A DNA stretch of 64,000 bases from Clostridium amylolyticum (GTDB lineage: Bacteria > Bacillota > Clostridia > Clostridiales > Clostridiaceae): the NCBI RefSeq assembly GCF_900142075.1, contig NZ_FQZO01000005.1, positions 248,001 through 312,000 on the forward strand, read 5' to 3'. How positions within the stretch are numbered: the first letter of the stretch is position 1; every line of letters starts with the position of its first letter. The notes beneath the pieces are model-generated. The model saw only the letters and a list, made by a program, of their open reading frames with translations, did not search any database and was not told the DNA's origin. Positions 48,655-57,614 of the stretch are shown one piece after another. A program made the position numbers and the translations under genes.

Positions 48655-48855
48655 TTCCCTCCTTTTCATGTACGCTTTACTTCTAACGCACAACAGCGGA
48701 TGTACTGTAAACCGTGCCAGGTGTATCACATTCTTGTAGGTAATACCTCTGGGAGCACAGCCAACCCGTCGTCGGATTCATAGATCCAGACATACTCATC
48801 AAGAATTACCCGGAAGTCCGGCAACCTCTTGAATCATCGCTGTTTGCTTAACAAC
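48655..48855 (-). ncRNA. Structured leader of the S10 operon
   Basis: About 200 transcribed bases precede rpsJ. AACAGCGATG near the 5' end (48844-48835) pairs with CATCCGCTGTT (48702-48692), closing a domain of about 150 bases. Inside it lie a stem with CAAGA/TCTTG outer and CCGG/CCGG inner pairs (48800-48831), GGAT/ATCC, and CCAG/CTGG. No T-tailed terminator was found. The fold suggests a regulatory or assembly RNA, for example a ribosomal-protein binding site; the ligand is unknown. Confidence 0.6.
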
Positions 48856-48861
48856 TTCTAT

Positions 48862-48890
48862 ATTATACAATAAAATATTATCTATTACAA
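48862..48890 (-). promoter_or_regulatory. Promoter of the S10 operon
   Basis: On the minus strand -35 TTGTAA (48890-48885), 17-base spacer, consensus -10 TATAAT (48867-48862). Confidence 0.75.
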
Positions 48891-49031
48891 TAGTTTTTTA
48901 TTTTTTTCCATAGTGAATTTACTGTTATAATATAGCTGTTATCTAATTATAGAAGCCCTGAAACATTATATAATTAATAGGTTAAAATTTCAAGAAAAAG
49001 TTTTATAATTATATTTTCCCTAGCTAATTTA

Positions 49032-49078
49032 GAAAAAAACACTATCAAAAATTATATAAATAAAATTTGATAGTGTTT
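49032..49078 (-). terminator. Terminator after tuf
   Basis: AAACACTATCAAA pairs perfectly with TTTGATAGTGTTT (13 bp); a T7 tail follows on the minus strand. It separates the str operon from the S10 operon. Confidence 0.85.
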
Positions 49079-49181
49079 ACTTATCCATTCATCATAAATT
49101 ATCTTTAGCCAATTATCTCTAATTATTCACTAGGGTTAATTTCACTGCGCATTGAAAAATAACTTTAATCAATAATATTTT

Positions 49182-49209
49182 TAATTGAACATTGACTATT
49201 GATAATCAA
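49182..49209. repeat. Heptamer-periodic repeat downstream of tuf
   Basis: Consecutive 7-base units TAATTGA, ACATTGA, CTATTGA and TAATCAA lie 9-36 bases after the tuf stop. This is the fourth heptamer array in the window. The rest of the 49079-49217 gap shows AT-rich sequence only. Confidence 0.6.
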
Positions 49210-49217
49210 ATTATAAA

Positions 49218-50411
49218 TTATTCAACTATTGAAGTAACAACTCCTGAACCAACTGTTCTTCCGCCTTCTCTGATAGCGAATCTTAATCCTTCGTCCATAG
49301 CGATTTGAGTAATCAACTCAACGTTCATGTCGATATGGTCTCCTGGCATTACCATTTCCATTCCCTCTGGTAATTTGATTGATCCAGTAACGTCTGTTGT
49401 TCTGAAATAGAATTGTGGTCTGTATCCATCAAAGAATGGTGTATGTCTTCCACCTTCTTCTTTTTTAAGTACGTATACTTGACCTACAAATTTCTTATGA
49501 GGTTTTACTGTTCCTGGTTTTGCAAGTACTTGACCTCTTTCGATATCTGCTCTTTGGATTCCTCTTAAAAGTGCTCCAATGTTGTCTCCTGCTTGAGCTT
49601 CATCAAGAAGTTTTCTGAACATTTCTATTCCTGTACATACTGTCTTTCTCTTCTCTTCGCTTAATCCAACTACTTCTACTTCTTCTCCTACGTGAAGAAC
49701 TCCTCTTTCAACTCTTCCTGTTGCAACTGTTCCTCTACCAGTGATTGTAAATACGTCTTCTACTGGCATTAAGAATGGCTTATCTGTTGCTCTTTCTGGA
49801 GTTGGGATGTAGCTGTCTACTGCTGCCATTAAGTCCATGATGCATTGTGTTGCTGCATCATCTGTTGGGTTTTCTAATGCTTTTAATGCTGATCCTGTTA
49901 TTACTGGAATATCATCTCCTGGGAAGTTGTACTCGCTTAATAGCTCTCTTACTTCCATTTCAACTAATTCTAATAATTCTGGATCGTCTACCATATCAGC
50001 TTTGTTTAAGAATACTACTATATAGTCAACTCCAACTCTGGATGCTAGAAGTATATGTTCTCTTGTTTGTGGCATTGGACCATCTGCTGCTGATACAACT
50101 AGGATTGCTCCATCCATTTGTGCTGCTCCTGTAATCATGTTCTTTACATAGTCAGCGTGTCCAGGACAGTCAACGTGTGCATAGTGTCTGTTTTCTGTTT
50201 GGTATTCAACGTGGGATGTATTGATTGTGATTCCTCTTTCTTTTTCTTCTGGAGCCTTGTCAATATCATCATACTTGAATGCTTCCGCAAATCCTTTGCT
50301 TGCTAATACTGTTGTAATAGCTGCTGTTAATGTTGTCTTACCGTGGTCAACGTGACCTATTGTACCAATATTTACGTGTGGTTTACTTCTTTCGAATTTA
50401 GCCTTTGACAT
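49218..50411 (-). CDS. tuf: Elongation factor Tu
   Basis: A 397-residue GTPase that delivers aminoacyl-tRNA. G1 GHVDHGKTTL at residue 19, G2 region RGITINTSHVEY, G3 DCPGHADYV, G4 NKADMVDD, G5 SALKAL; domain 2 and 3 motifs GRGTVATGRVERG and IREGGRTVGSGVV. GGAGG is 7 bases before the ATG. It ends the str operon and is followed by a terminator. Confidence 0.99.
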   Translation of the reverse strand: MSKAKFERSKPHVNIGTIGHVDHGKTTLTAAITTVLASKGFAEAFKYDDIDKAPEEKERGITINTSHVEYQTENRHYAHVDCPGHADYVKNMITGAAQMDGAILVVSAADGPMPQTREHILLASRVGVDYIVVFLNKADMVDDPELLELVEMEVRELLSEYNFPGDDIPVITGSALKALENPTDDAATQCIMDLMAAVDSYIPTPERATDKPFLMPVEDVFTITGRGTVATGRVERGVLHVGEEVEVVGLSEEKRKTVCTGIEMFRKLLDEAQAGDNIGALLRGIQRADIERGQVLAKPGTVKPHKKFVGQVYVLKKEEGGRHTPFFDGYRPQFYFRTTDVTGSIKLPEGMEMVMPGDHIDMNVELITQIAMDEGLRFAIREGGRTVGSGVVTSIVE

Positions 50412-50458
50412 TTTTAATCCTCCTTATAGGTTAAAACTTATTTTAGTGAAGCTCTCTA

Positions 50459-52525
50459 TTAAGCTTTCTTTCCTACTATTTGTTCTTGAATACTCTTTGG
50501 AACATCTTCGTAATGATCAAATTCCATGGAATATACCCCTCTACCTTGAGTTCTTGATCTCAATGTAGTTGCATATCCAAACATTTCAGAAAGAGGAACC
50601 ATAGATTTGATTACTTGAACTCCATTTCTTGGAGTCATTCCTTCTATTCTACCTCTTCTTGAATTGATGTCTCCCATTACATCACCCATGTATTCTTCAG
50701 GAACAGTTACTTCAACCTTCATCATAGGCTCAAGTAATACTGGGTCTGCTTTTGCCATAGCATTTTTAAATGCCATAGAACCAGCAATCTTAAATGCCAT
50801 TTCTGAGGAGTCAACATCATGGTAAGAACCATCTACAACTTTTACCTTAAAGTTGATAACTGGATATCCACCAACAACTCCGCTATCAGAAGCTTCTCTT
50901 ATACCATTGTCTATAGCAGGTATGTATTCTCTTGGAATAACTCCACCTACTATGCCATTTTCAAACTGGTATTCACCTTCGTGAGGGGACATTTCTATCC
51001 AACAGTGTCCGTATTGTCCACGTCCACCAGATTGTCTTACAAACTTACCTTCAGCTCTAACAGGTTTTCTTACAGTTTCTTTATAAGCAACTTGAGGTGC
51101 ACCAACGTTACACTCAACCTTAAACTCTCTTGTAAGTCTGTCAACTATAATTTCTAAGTGAAGTTCTCCCATACCAGCTATTATAGTTTGACCTGTTTCT
51201 TGGTTAGTCCAAGTCTTGAAAGTTGGATCTTCTTCAGCAAGCTTTGCAAGGGCTATACCCATCTTTTCTTGACCAGCTTTAGTTTTAGGCTCAATAGCTA
51301 CATTTATAACTGGTTCTGGGAATTCCATGCTTTCAAGTACTATAGGATTGCTCTCAGCACATAAGGTATCACCTGTAGTTGTATTTTTAAGTCCAACTAC
51401 TGCACCTAAATCTCCAGTACGAAGTTCGTCAACTTCCTGTCTATGATTAGCATGCATTCTAACAAGTCTACCTATTCTTTCTTTTTTACCTTTTGTAGAG
51501 TTTAATACATAAGAACCACTTTGCATGATTCCTGAGTATACTCTTGTAAATGCTAACTTACCTATAAAAGGATCAGTAGCTATTTTAAATGCCAATGCAG
51601 CCATTGGAGTTTCATCATCTGCTGTTCTTTCCATAGGCTCAGAAGTTTCAGGATCCATACCTTGAACAGGAGGTATATCTAAAGGTGATGGCATGTATGC
51701 AACAACTGCATCTATCATTTCCTGAACACCTTTATTTTTATATGAAGAACCACATATTACCGGAACCATTTCATTAGCTAATGTAGCTTTTCTGATACCC
51801 ATGTGAATTTCTTCTTCAGTTAATTCTTCACCTTCAAGATATTTCATAGTTAATTCTTCATCTGCTTCTGCTACAGCTTCAATAAGAATATTTCTATATT
51901 CATCTGCTTTATCTTTTAGTTCTGCTGGTATTTCACCTTCAACCATTTCTTTTCCAAGGTCATCTTTGTGAACTATTGCTACCATTCTAACTAAGTCAAT
52001 CATTCCAAGGAAGTCGCTTTCTTGACCTATTGGAATTTGTATTGGAACTGCATTTGCTTTTAATCTATCTCTTATTGTGTTAACACAATTGAAAAAGTCA
52101 GCGCCTGTTGCATCCATCTTATTTACGTAAACCATTCTTGGAACGCCATATTTATCGGCCTGTCTCCATACGGTTTCAGTTTGTGGTTCAACTCCACTTT
52201 TTGCATCAAGAACAGTTACTGCTCCATCAAGAACTCTTAGAGATCTTTCAACCTCCACTGTAAAGTCTACGTGTCCTGGTGTATCTATAATGTTTATTAC
52301 ATGATCCTTCCATTGACAAGTAGTTGCAGCTGAAGTAATTGTTATACCTCTTTCCTGCTCTTGCACCATCCAGTCCATTGTTGCTTGACCTTCGTGAGTC
52401 TCACCAATTTTGTGAGTTTTTCCTGTGTAGAATAATATACGCTCAGTAGTTGTAGTTTTACCAGCATCTATATGAGCCATTATTCCTATATTACGATATT
52501 TCTCTAAAGGAAACTCTCTTGCCAC
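50459..52525 (-). CDS. fusA: Elongation factor G
   Basis: A 688-residue translocase GTPase. G1 AHIDAGKTTTTERIL, G3 DTPGHVDFT, G4 NKMDATGADF; domain IV begins near residue 480 with GGRGQYGHCWIE and domain V ends in the usual C-terminus. The start is the GTG of VAREFPLEKYRN, because GAGGAGG lies 7 bases before it; a longer ATG frame would add 13 residues not seen in the family. Confidence 0.98.
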   Translation of the reverse strand: MAREFPLEKYRNIGIMAHIDAGKTTTTERILFYTGKTHKIGETHEGQATMDWMVQEQERGITITSAATTCQWKDHVINIIDTPGHVDFTVEVERSLRVLDGAVTVLDAKSGVEPQTETVWRQADKYGVPRMVYVNKMDATGADFFNCVNTIRDRLKANAVPIQIPIGQESDFLGMIDLVRMVAIVHKDDLGKEMVEGEIPAELKDKADEYRNILIEAVAEADEELTMKYLEGEELTEEEIHMGIRKATLANEMVPVICGSSYKNKGVQEMIDAVVAYMPSPLDIPPVQGMDPETSEPMERTADDETPMAALAFKIATDPFIGKLAFTRVYSGIMQSGSYVLNSTKGKKERIGRLVRMHANHRQEVDELRTGDLGAVVGLKNTTTGDTLCAESNPIVLESMEFPEPVINVAIEPKTKAGQEKMGIALAKLAEEDPTFKTWTNQETGQTIIAGMGELHLEIIVDRLTREFKVECNVGAPQVAYKETVRKPVRAEGKFVRQSGGRGQYGHCWIEMSPHEGEYQFENGIVGGVIPREYIPAIDNGIREASDSGVVGGYPVINFKVKVVDGSYHDVDSSEMAFKIAGSMAFKNAMAKADPVLLEPMMKVEVTVPEEYMGDVMGDINSRRGRIEGMTPRNGVQVIKSMVPLSEMFGYATTLRSRTQGRGVYSMEFDHYEDVPKSIQEQIVGKKA

Positions 52526-52600
52526 TTTTTTTCCTCCTCTCAGCTTATGTTTAAAATTTGACAAAACTGTTTCGACATTTCTGCCAAAACAGTTTTTAAA

Positions 52601-53071
52601 TTAATACCTGTAGTGTGCGAAAGCCTTGTTAGCTTCTGCCATCTTATGCACGTCTTCTCTCTTTTTAACAGCTGCTCCAGTGTTATTGGAAGCATCGATT
52701 AGTTCATAAGCAAGTCTTTCTCTCATGTACTTCTCTCCTCTTTTTCTAGCAGCAATTAATAGCCATCTTATTCCTAATGTCTGTCTTCTTTCTGGTCTAA
52801 CCTCGATTGGAACTTGGTAGTTAGCACCACCAATTCTTCTTGATTTAACCTCAAGTAAAGGCATTATGTTGTTCATGGCAGATTCGAAAACTTCTAGCGC
52901 ATCTTTGCCAGTTTTTTGGTTTATTATTTCAAAAGCTTCGTAGCAAACATTTTGAGCTACTCCTTTTTTACCATCTTCCATTATGTTGTTTATAAGCTTA
53001 GTTACAACCTTGCTATTATAAACTGGATCTGGTAAAACATCTCTTTTAGCAATATGACCTTTTCTAGGCAT
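52601..53071 (-). CDS. rpsG: Ribosomal protein S7
   Basis: A 156-residue primary 16S-rRNA-binding protein of the 30S head. MPRKGHIAKRDVLPDPVYNSKVVTKLINNIM, VKSRRIGGANYQVPIEVRPERRQTLGIRWL and the C-terminal KREDVHKMAEANKAFAHYRY are diagnostic. The start is the ATG of MPRKG with GGAGGG 7 bases upstream. In E. coli S7 represses by binding between rpsL and rpsG; here the 148-base gap may play that part. Confidence 0.98.
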   Translation of the reverse strand: MPRKGHIAKRDVLPDPVYNSKVVTKLINNIMEDGKKGVAQNVCYEAFEIINQKTGKDALEVFESAMNNIMPLLEVKSRRIGGANYQVPIEVRPERRQTLGIRWLLIAARKRGEKYMRERLAYELIDASNNTGAAVKKREDVHKMAEANKAFAHYRY

Positions 53072-53219
53072 CTTTCTTCCCTCCTTAACATTTAAATTTA
53101 AGTTCATCGGTACTCGGCGAGATTAATAAATCACCGCAAGATGCTTTGGCTCCCGCAAATATCTATTTCAATCTATGTAAATGCTGAAGACATAGCACCA
53201 TTTCAACTTTTAAACTTAA
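53072..53219 (-). other. rpsL-rpsG intercistronic region with hairpins
   Basis: This 148-base gap in the str operon contains CTATGT/ACATAG and an imperfect GGTGATT/AATCTCGCC stem on the minus strand. The long gap and structure recall the S7-binding region of the E. coli str operon; direct similarity was not tested. Confidence 0.4.
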
Positions 53220-53597
53220 TTATTTTTTCTTTGGCCTTTTAGCACCATATTTTGATCTTCCCTGCATTCTGTTAGCTACACCAGCAGAGTCTAAAGCTCC
53301 TCTTACTATGTGATATCTAACACCAGGAAGGTCTTTTACTCTACCACCCTTTATAAGAACAACACTATGCTCTTGTAAGTTGTGGCCAACACCTGGAATG
53401 TAAGCAGTAACTTCAAATCCGTTAGTAAGTCTAACTCTTGCAATTTTTCTTAAAGCTGAGTTAGGCTTCTTAGGAGTAGTAGTTTTAACTACTGTACATA
53501 CACCTCTTTTTTGAGGGCATTCCTTAAGTGCTGGTGAGTCTGATTTGTACTCAACAGTTTTTCTGCCTTTTCTAACTAATTGGTTAATAGTTGGCAT
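53220..53597 (-). CDS. rpsL: Ribosomal protein S12
   Basis: A 125-residue decoding-centre protein. PTINQLVRKGRKTVEYKSDSPAL, TVVKTTTPKKPNSALRKIARVRL, with the streptomycin-sensitive lysine in KKPNS, and GHNLQEHSVVLIKGGRVKDLPGVRYHIVRG are diagnostic. It is the first gene of the str group proper, 56 bases after the L7Ae-like gene. Confidence 0.99.
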   Translation of the reverse strand: MPTINQLVRKGRKTVEYKSDSPALKECPQKRGVCTVVKTTTPKKPNSALRKIARVRLTNGFEVTAYIPGVGHNLQEHSVVLIKGGRVKDLPGVRYHIVRGALDSAGVANRMQGRSKYGAKRPKKK

Positions 53598-53652
53598 GGT
53601 TTCACCTCCTGCATTTTTTATATCTATAATCTAAAATAAGATAATAGCAAAT

Positions 53653-53895
53653 TTATTCCTTGAGAATTAATGTAGCAGCTGTTCCTACATCAATGCCCGA
53701 AAGCTTACCTAATTGGCTCATGGTTTCTATAAATACTATATTAACCATATTATTATTAGCAAGCTCTATTAATGGATTGATAACTTTGTCATCAGCATCC
53801 TTAGCCACATATAAAACGTCGCCTTTTCCATTCTTTATAGCTTTAGTAGTTTGTTTTATCCCTACTACTTTATTACCTTGTAATCTGTCTACCAT
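53653..53895 (-). CDS. L7Ae-family ribosomal protein (YbxF-like)
   Basis: An 80-residue K-turn RNA-binding protein (VGIKQTTKAIKNGKGDVLYVAKDADDKV and IDVGTAATLIL). In Firmicutes it regularly lies between rpoC and rpsL. It may be a non-essential ribosome-associated protein; its client RNA is not known. A GGAGG site precedes the ATG. Two hairpins without T-tails lie in the gap after rpoC. Confidence 0.88.
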   Translation of the reverse strand: MVDRLQGNKVVGIKQTTKAIKNGKGDVLYVAKDADDKVINPLIELANNNMVNIVFIETMSQLGKLSGIDVGTAATLILKE

Positions 53896-53923
53896 GAGAT
53901 AACCTCCTCATTAACAGTAATAT

Positions 53924-53948
53924 TGAGGCAAAGTTTTACTTTGCCTCA
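53924..53948 (-). other. Hairpin before the L7Ae-like gene
   Basis: TGAGGCAAAG and CTTTGCCTCA form a perfect 10-bp stem with a 5-base loop, 29-53 bases before the start. No T-run follows on the minus strand, so it is not an intrinsic terminator. Confidence 0.6.
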
Positions 53949-53992
53949 CATTATGTCATGTAGACAATGATCTAACTATCAGAATTACTGCG

Positions 53993-54024
53993 ATGATAAA
54001 ATCACACAAACTGTATTTTATCAT
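53993..54024 (-). other. Second hairpin in the rpoC-L7Ae gap
   Basis: ATGATAAAAT and ATTTTATCAT form a perfect 10-bp stem with a 12-base loop 32 bases after the rpoC stop. On the minus strand CGCAG follows, so it is not a terminator for rpoC. Confidence 0.55.
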
Positions 54025-54055
54025 TTTAGTTTTTCACTGTCAATAAAATATATTT

Positions 54056-57000
54056 TTATTCTTCATAAGTTGTAGCAAATTCTGTTATGGTTTGCTCTCT
54101 TTCAGTATTTAATCTTACGGAACGATACCTTATCATACCAGTACCTGCTGGAATCAACTTACCTATAATAACATTCTCTTTCAATCCAAGAAGTGGATCA
54201 ACTTTTCCTTTAATAGCTGCATCTGTTAAAACTCTTGTAGTTTCCTGGAAGGATGCTGCTGAAAGGAATGAATCCGTAGCAAGAGCTGCTTTTGTAATAC
54301 CTAAAAGAACTTGTTCTCCTTTGGCTGGCTCTTCTCCTAGCAATGTAACCCTTTCATTTTCTTCATAGAAGTCAAACATATCTATCATAGTGCCTGGAAG
54401 TAATTCTGTGTCTCCAGATTCTAAGATTCTTATCTTTCTTGTCATCTGTCTAACTACAACCTCAAGATGCTTATCATTGATATCAACACCTTGTAGTCTA
54501 TAAACTTTCTGTACCTCAGAAAGAAGATAATTTCTTACTCCTTTAACACCTTTAATCCTCATAATATCATGTGGATTTACAGATCCTTCTGTGATTTCAT
54601 CTCCAGCTTCTATAGTGTCTCCATCTATAACTTTCAATCTTGATCCGAAAGGTATATCATAGCTGAATTCTTCCCCTTCTTCTGTGGTTACAAATACAGT
54701 TCTCTTCTTCTTAGTGTCTTCAATTCTAACGGTACCTGCTACTTCACTAACGATAGCTAAACCTTTTGGCTTTCTTGCTTCAAAAAGTTCCTCTACTCTT
54801 GGAAGACCTTGAGTTATATCGGATCCAGCAACACCGCCGGTATGGAAGGTTCTCATAGTAAGCTGTGTACCAGGTTCTCCTATGGATTGTGCAGCTATAA
54901 TACCTACTGCCTCTCCAATATTGATCTTTTGAGCTGTGGCCATGTTCATACCATAGCATTTACAGCAAACACCAACCTTTGCTTTACAAGTAAACACAGA
55001 TCTGATCTTTACTTTCTTAATCCCTAGCTTTTCAACTTTTTCTGCAGTGGCATGATCCATATAAGTATCTCTTTTCACAACTACTTCTCCAGTTTCTGGG
55101 TGGATTATATCTTCTGCAGAATATCTTCCTTGAAGTCTTTCGCTTAGAGGTTCAATTACGTCAGTACCTTCTTTTATCTCGCTTACTATTATGCCTTCTT
55201 CAGTACCGCAATCTTCTTGTCTAACAATAACATCTTGGCTAACATCCACAAGTCTTCTTGTTAAGTAACCAGAGTCTGCTGTTTTAAGGGCTGTATCAGC
55301 GTTACCTTTTCTAGCACCATGCGTAGAAATAAAGTACTCTAGAACGTCAAGACCTTCTCTAAAGGATGCTCTGATAGGAAGTTCTAGTATCTTACCTGAA
55401 GGATTTGCCATAAGTCCTCTCATACCAGCTAACTGTTTGATCTGTGACTTAGATCCTCTGGCACCGGAGTCCGCCATCATAAATATAGGATTAAACTTAT
55501 CCATACTAGCATACAAGGCATCAGCAACTTCTTCTGTAGTCTTGGTCCATTTATCAATTACACGTTCATATCTTTCTTCTTCTGATATGAATCCTCTTTT
55601 ATACATTTTTTCAATCTTATCCACTGTAGCATCCGCTTCTGAAAGAAGTCTCTTCTTATCTTCTGGTACAACCATATCGGAAACAGCTACAGTTATAGCT
55701 CCAATACTTGAGTAATGATATCCCTTTTGTTTTATCTTATCCAGCATTACTGAAGTAGCTATTGGGCCATGCTTTATATAGCACTTATCAATTATCTTTC
55801 CTAATGTTTTCTTAGTAATAAGGAAGTCTACTTCTAGATTAAATATATCTTCTTCTTTAGTTCTATCTACAAATCCTAAGTCCTGAGGAATTGATTCGTT
55901 GAATATAACCTTACCTATGGTAGTGTCTATGATACCTAACTTCTCAACTCCATCTATCACCTTAGAGATCCTTATTTTTATTTTAGCATGGATATCAATT
56001 TCTTTTACTTGATATGCCATTAAAGCTTCTTCGACGCTGGCAAAGACTTTTCCTTCACCTTTAGCATCATCCCTATCCATGGTTAGATAATATGACCCCA
56101 ATACCATATCCTGAGTAGGTACGCTTACAGGCTTACCATCAGAAGGTTTTAAGATATTTCCAGCTGCCAGCATTAAGAATCTTGCTTCTGCTTGTGCCTC
56201 TACGGAAAGAGGTACGTGCACAGCCATTTGGTCCCCATCAAAGTCAGCATTATAAGCTGTACATACCAATGGATGAAGCTTAATAGCTCTTCCTTCCACC
56301 AATACTGGTTGGAAAGCTTGAATACCTAATCTATGCAGTGTGGGGGCACGGTTTAACAGTACTGGATGGTCTTCAATAACTTCTTCAAGTACATCCCATA
56401 CTTGAGGCATAACTCTTTCAACCATTCTCTTAGCGCTCTTAATATTATGTGCAACTCCATCTTCCACAAGTTTTTTCATAACAAAAGGTTTGAAAAGCTC
56501 TAATGCCATTTCCTTTGGAAGTCCACATTGATACATCTTAAGTTCAGGTCCAACAACGATAACTGATCTACCGGAGTAGTCAACTCTCTTACCAAGAAGG
56601 TTTTGTCTAAATCTTCCTTGCTTACCTTTTAGCATGTCAGAAAGAGATTTTAGAGGTCTATTCCCTGGTCCTGTTACCGGTCTTCCCCTTCTGCCGTTAT
56701 CTATAAGAGCATCCACTGCTTCTTGAAGCATTCTTTTTTCATTTCTAACTATAATGTCTGGTGCTCCAAGATCAAGAAGTTTTTTAAGTCTGTTATTTCT
56801 GTTAATAACCCTTCTGTAAAGGTCATTAAGGTCAGAAGTAGCAAATCTTCCTCCATCTAGCTGAACCATAGGTCTTAAATCTGGTGGTATAACTGGTATT
56901 ACATCTACAATAATCCACTCAGGCTTATTCCCAGATTTTCTAAAGGATTCAACAACCTCTAATCTTCTAATTATTCTTACCTTCTTTTGTCCTGTGCTTG

Positions 57001-57592
57001 TTTTAAGCTCTTCTTTAAGCTCTTGAGAAGTCCTATCAAGGTCTATTTCTTGGAGAAGTAATTTGATAGCTTCTGCTCCCATTCCAGCAGAGAAGCTTTC
57101 TTCACCAAACTTATCTACAGCTTCTCTATATTCTTTTTCATTTAAAAGCTGCTTTTTAAGTAAAGACGTTTCTTTAGGATCAATAACCACATAAGAAGCA
57201 AAATAAAGTATCTTTTCTAAGGCTCTTGGGGACATATCAAGTATTAACCCCATTCTTGATGGTATTCCTTTGAAATACCAAATATGAGATACTGGGGCAG
57301 CAAGTTCAATGTGCCCCATTCTTTCTCTTCTAACCTTTGCCTTAGTTACCTCAACTCCACATCTATCGCAGACAATACCTTTATATCTTACTCTTTTGTA
57401 TTTACCGCAGTGACATTCCCAGTCTTTAATTGGTCCAAATATTCTTTCACAGAACAAACCATCCTTTTCAGGTTTTAATGTTCTGTAGTTAATTGTTTCA
57501 GGTTTTTTAACTTCACCTCTAGACCATTCTCTAATTTGCTCTGGAGATGCTAACCCAATCTGTATGGCATCAAAATTATTTAATTCAAACAA
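54056..57592 (-). CDS. rpoC: RNA polymerase beta' subunit
   Basis: A 1178-residue subunit. Near the N-terminus a zinc site has two Cys pairs (CHCGKYKRVRYKGIVCDRCG). The active-site motif NADFDGDQMAVH holds the three catalytic Asp (about residue 450). The bridge helix and trigger-loop regions (SGARGSKSQIKQLAGMRGLM, EPGTQLTMRTFHTGG) and a second zinc cluster (CGTEEG...CKAKVGVCCKCYGMN) are present. The length is normal for clostridia. It is co-transcribed with rpoB, 22 bases apart. Confidence 0.99.
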   Translation of the reverse strand: MFELNNFDAIQIGLASPEQIREWSRGEVKKPETINYRTLKPEKDGLFCERIFGPIKDWECHCGKYKRVRYKGIVCDRCGVEVTKAKVRRERMGHIELAAPVSHIWYFKGIPSRMGLILDMSPRALEKILYFASYVVIDPKETSLLKKQLLNEKEYREAVDKFGEESFSAGMGAEAIKLLLQEIDLDRTSQELKEELKTSTGQKKVRIIRRLEVVESFRKSGNKPEWIIVDVIPVIPPDLRPMVQLDGGRFATSDLNDLYRRVINRNNRLKKLLDLGAPDIIVRNEKRMLQEAVDALIDNGRRGRPVTGPGNRPLKSLSDMLKGKQGRFRQNLLGKRVDYSGRSVIVVGPELKMYQCGLPKEMALELFKPFVMKKLVEDGVAHNIKSAKRMVERVMPQVWDVLEEVIEDHPVLLNRAPTLHRLGIQAFQPVLVEGRAIKLHPLVCTAYNADFDGDQMAVHVPLSVEAQAEARFLMLAAGNILKPSDGKPVSVPTQDMVLGSYYLTMDRDDAKGEGKVFASVEEALMAYQVKEIDIHAKIKIRISKVIDGVEKLGIIDTTIGKVIFNESIPQDLGFVDRTKEEDIFNLEVDFLITKKTLGKIIDKCYIKHGPIATSVMLDKIKQKGYHYSSIGAITVAVSDMVVPEDKKRLLSEADATVDKIEKMYKRGFISEEERYERVIDKWTKTTEEVADALYASMDKFNPIFMMADSGARGSKSQIKQLAGMRGLMANPSGKILELPIRASFREGLDVLEYFISTHGARKGNADTALKTADSGYLTRRLVDVSQDVIVRQEDCGTEEGIIVSEIKEGTDVIEPLSERLQGRYSAEDIIHPETGEVVVKRDTYMDHATAEKVEKLGIKKVKIRSVFTCKAKVGVCCKCYGMNMATAQKINIGEAVGIIAAQSIGEPGTQLTMRTFHTGGVAGSDITQGLPRVEELFEARKPKGLAIVSEVAGTVRIEDTKKKRTVFVTTEEGEEFSYDIPFGSRLKVIDGDTIEAGDEITEGSVNPHDIMRIKGVKGVRNYLLSEVQKVYRLQGVDINDKHLEVVVRQMTRKIRILESGDTELLPGTMIDMFDFYEENERVTLLGEEPAKGEQVLLGITKAALATDSFLSAASFQETTRVLTDAAIKGKVDPLLGLKENVIIGKLIPAGTGMIRYRSVRLNTEREQTITEFATTYEE

Positions 57593-57614
57593 GGGTATAT
57601 CCTCCCTTCATAGA

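Noticed and set aside
48655..48855. Possible tRNA or rRNA fragment in the GC-richer leader before rpsJ
   Set aside because: No cloverleaf, no CCA end and no rRNA signature could be fitted; it behaves as a 5' leader after a promoter.
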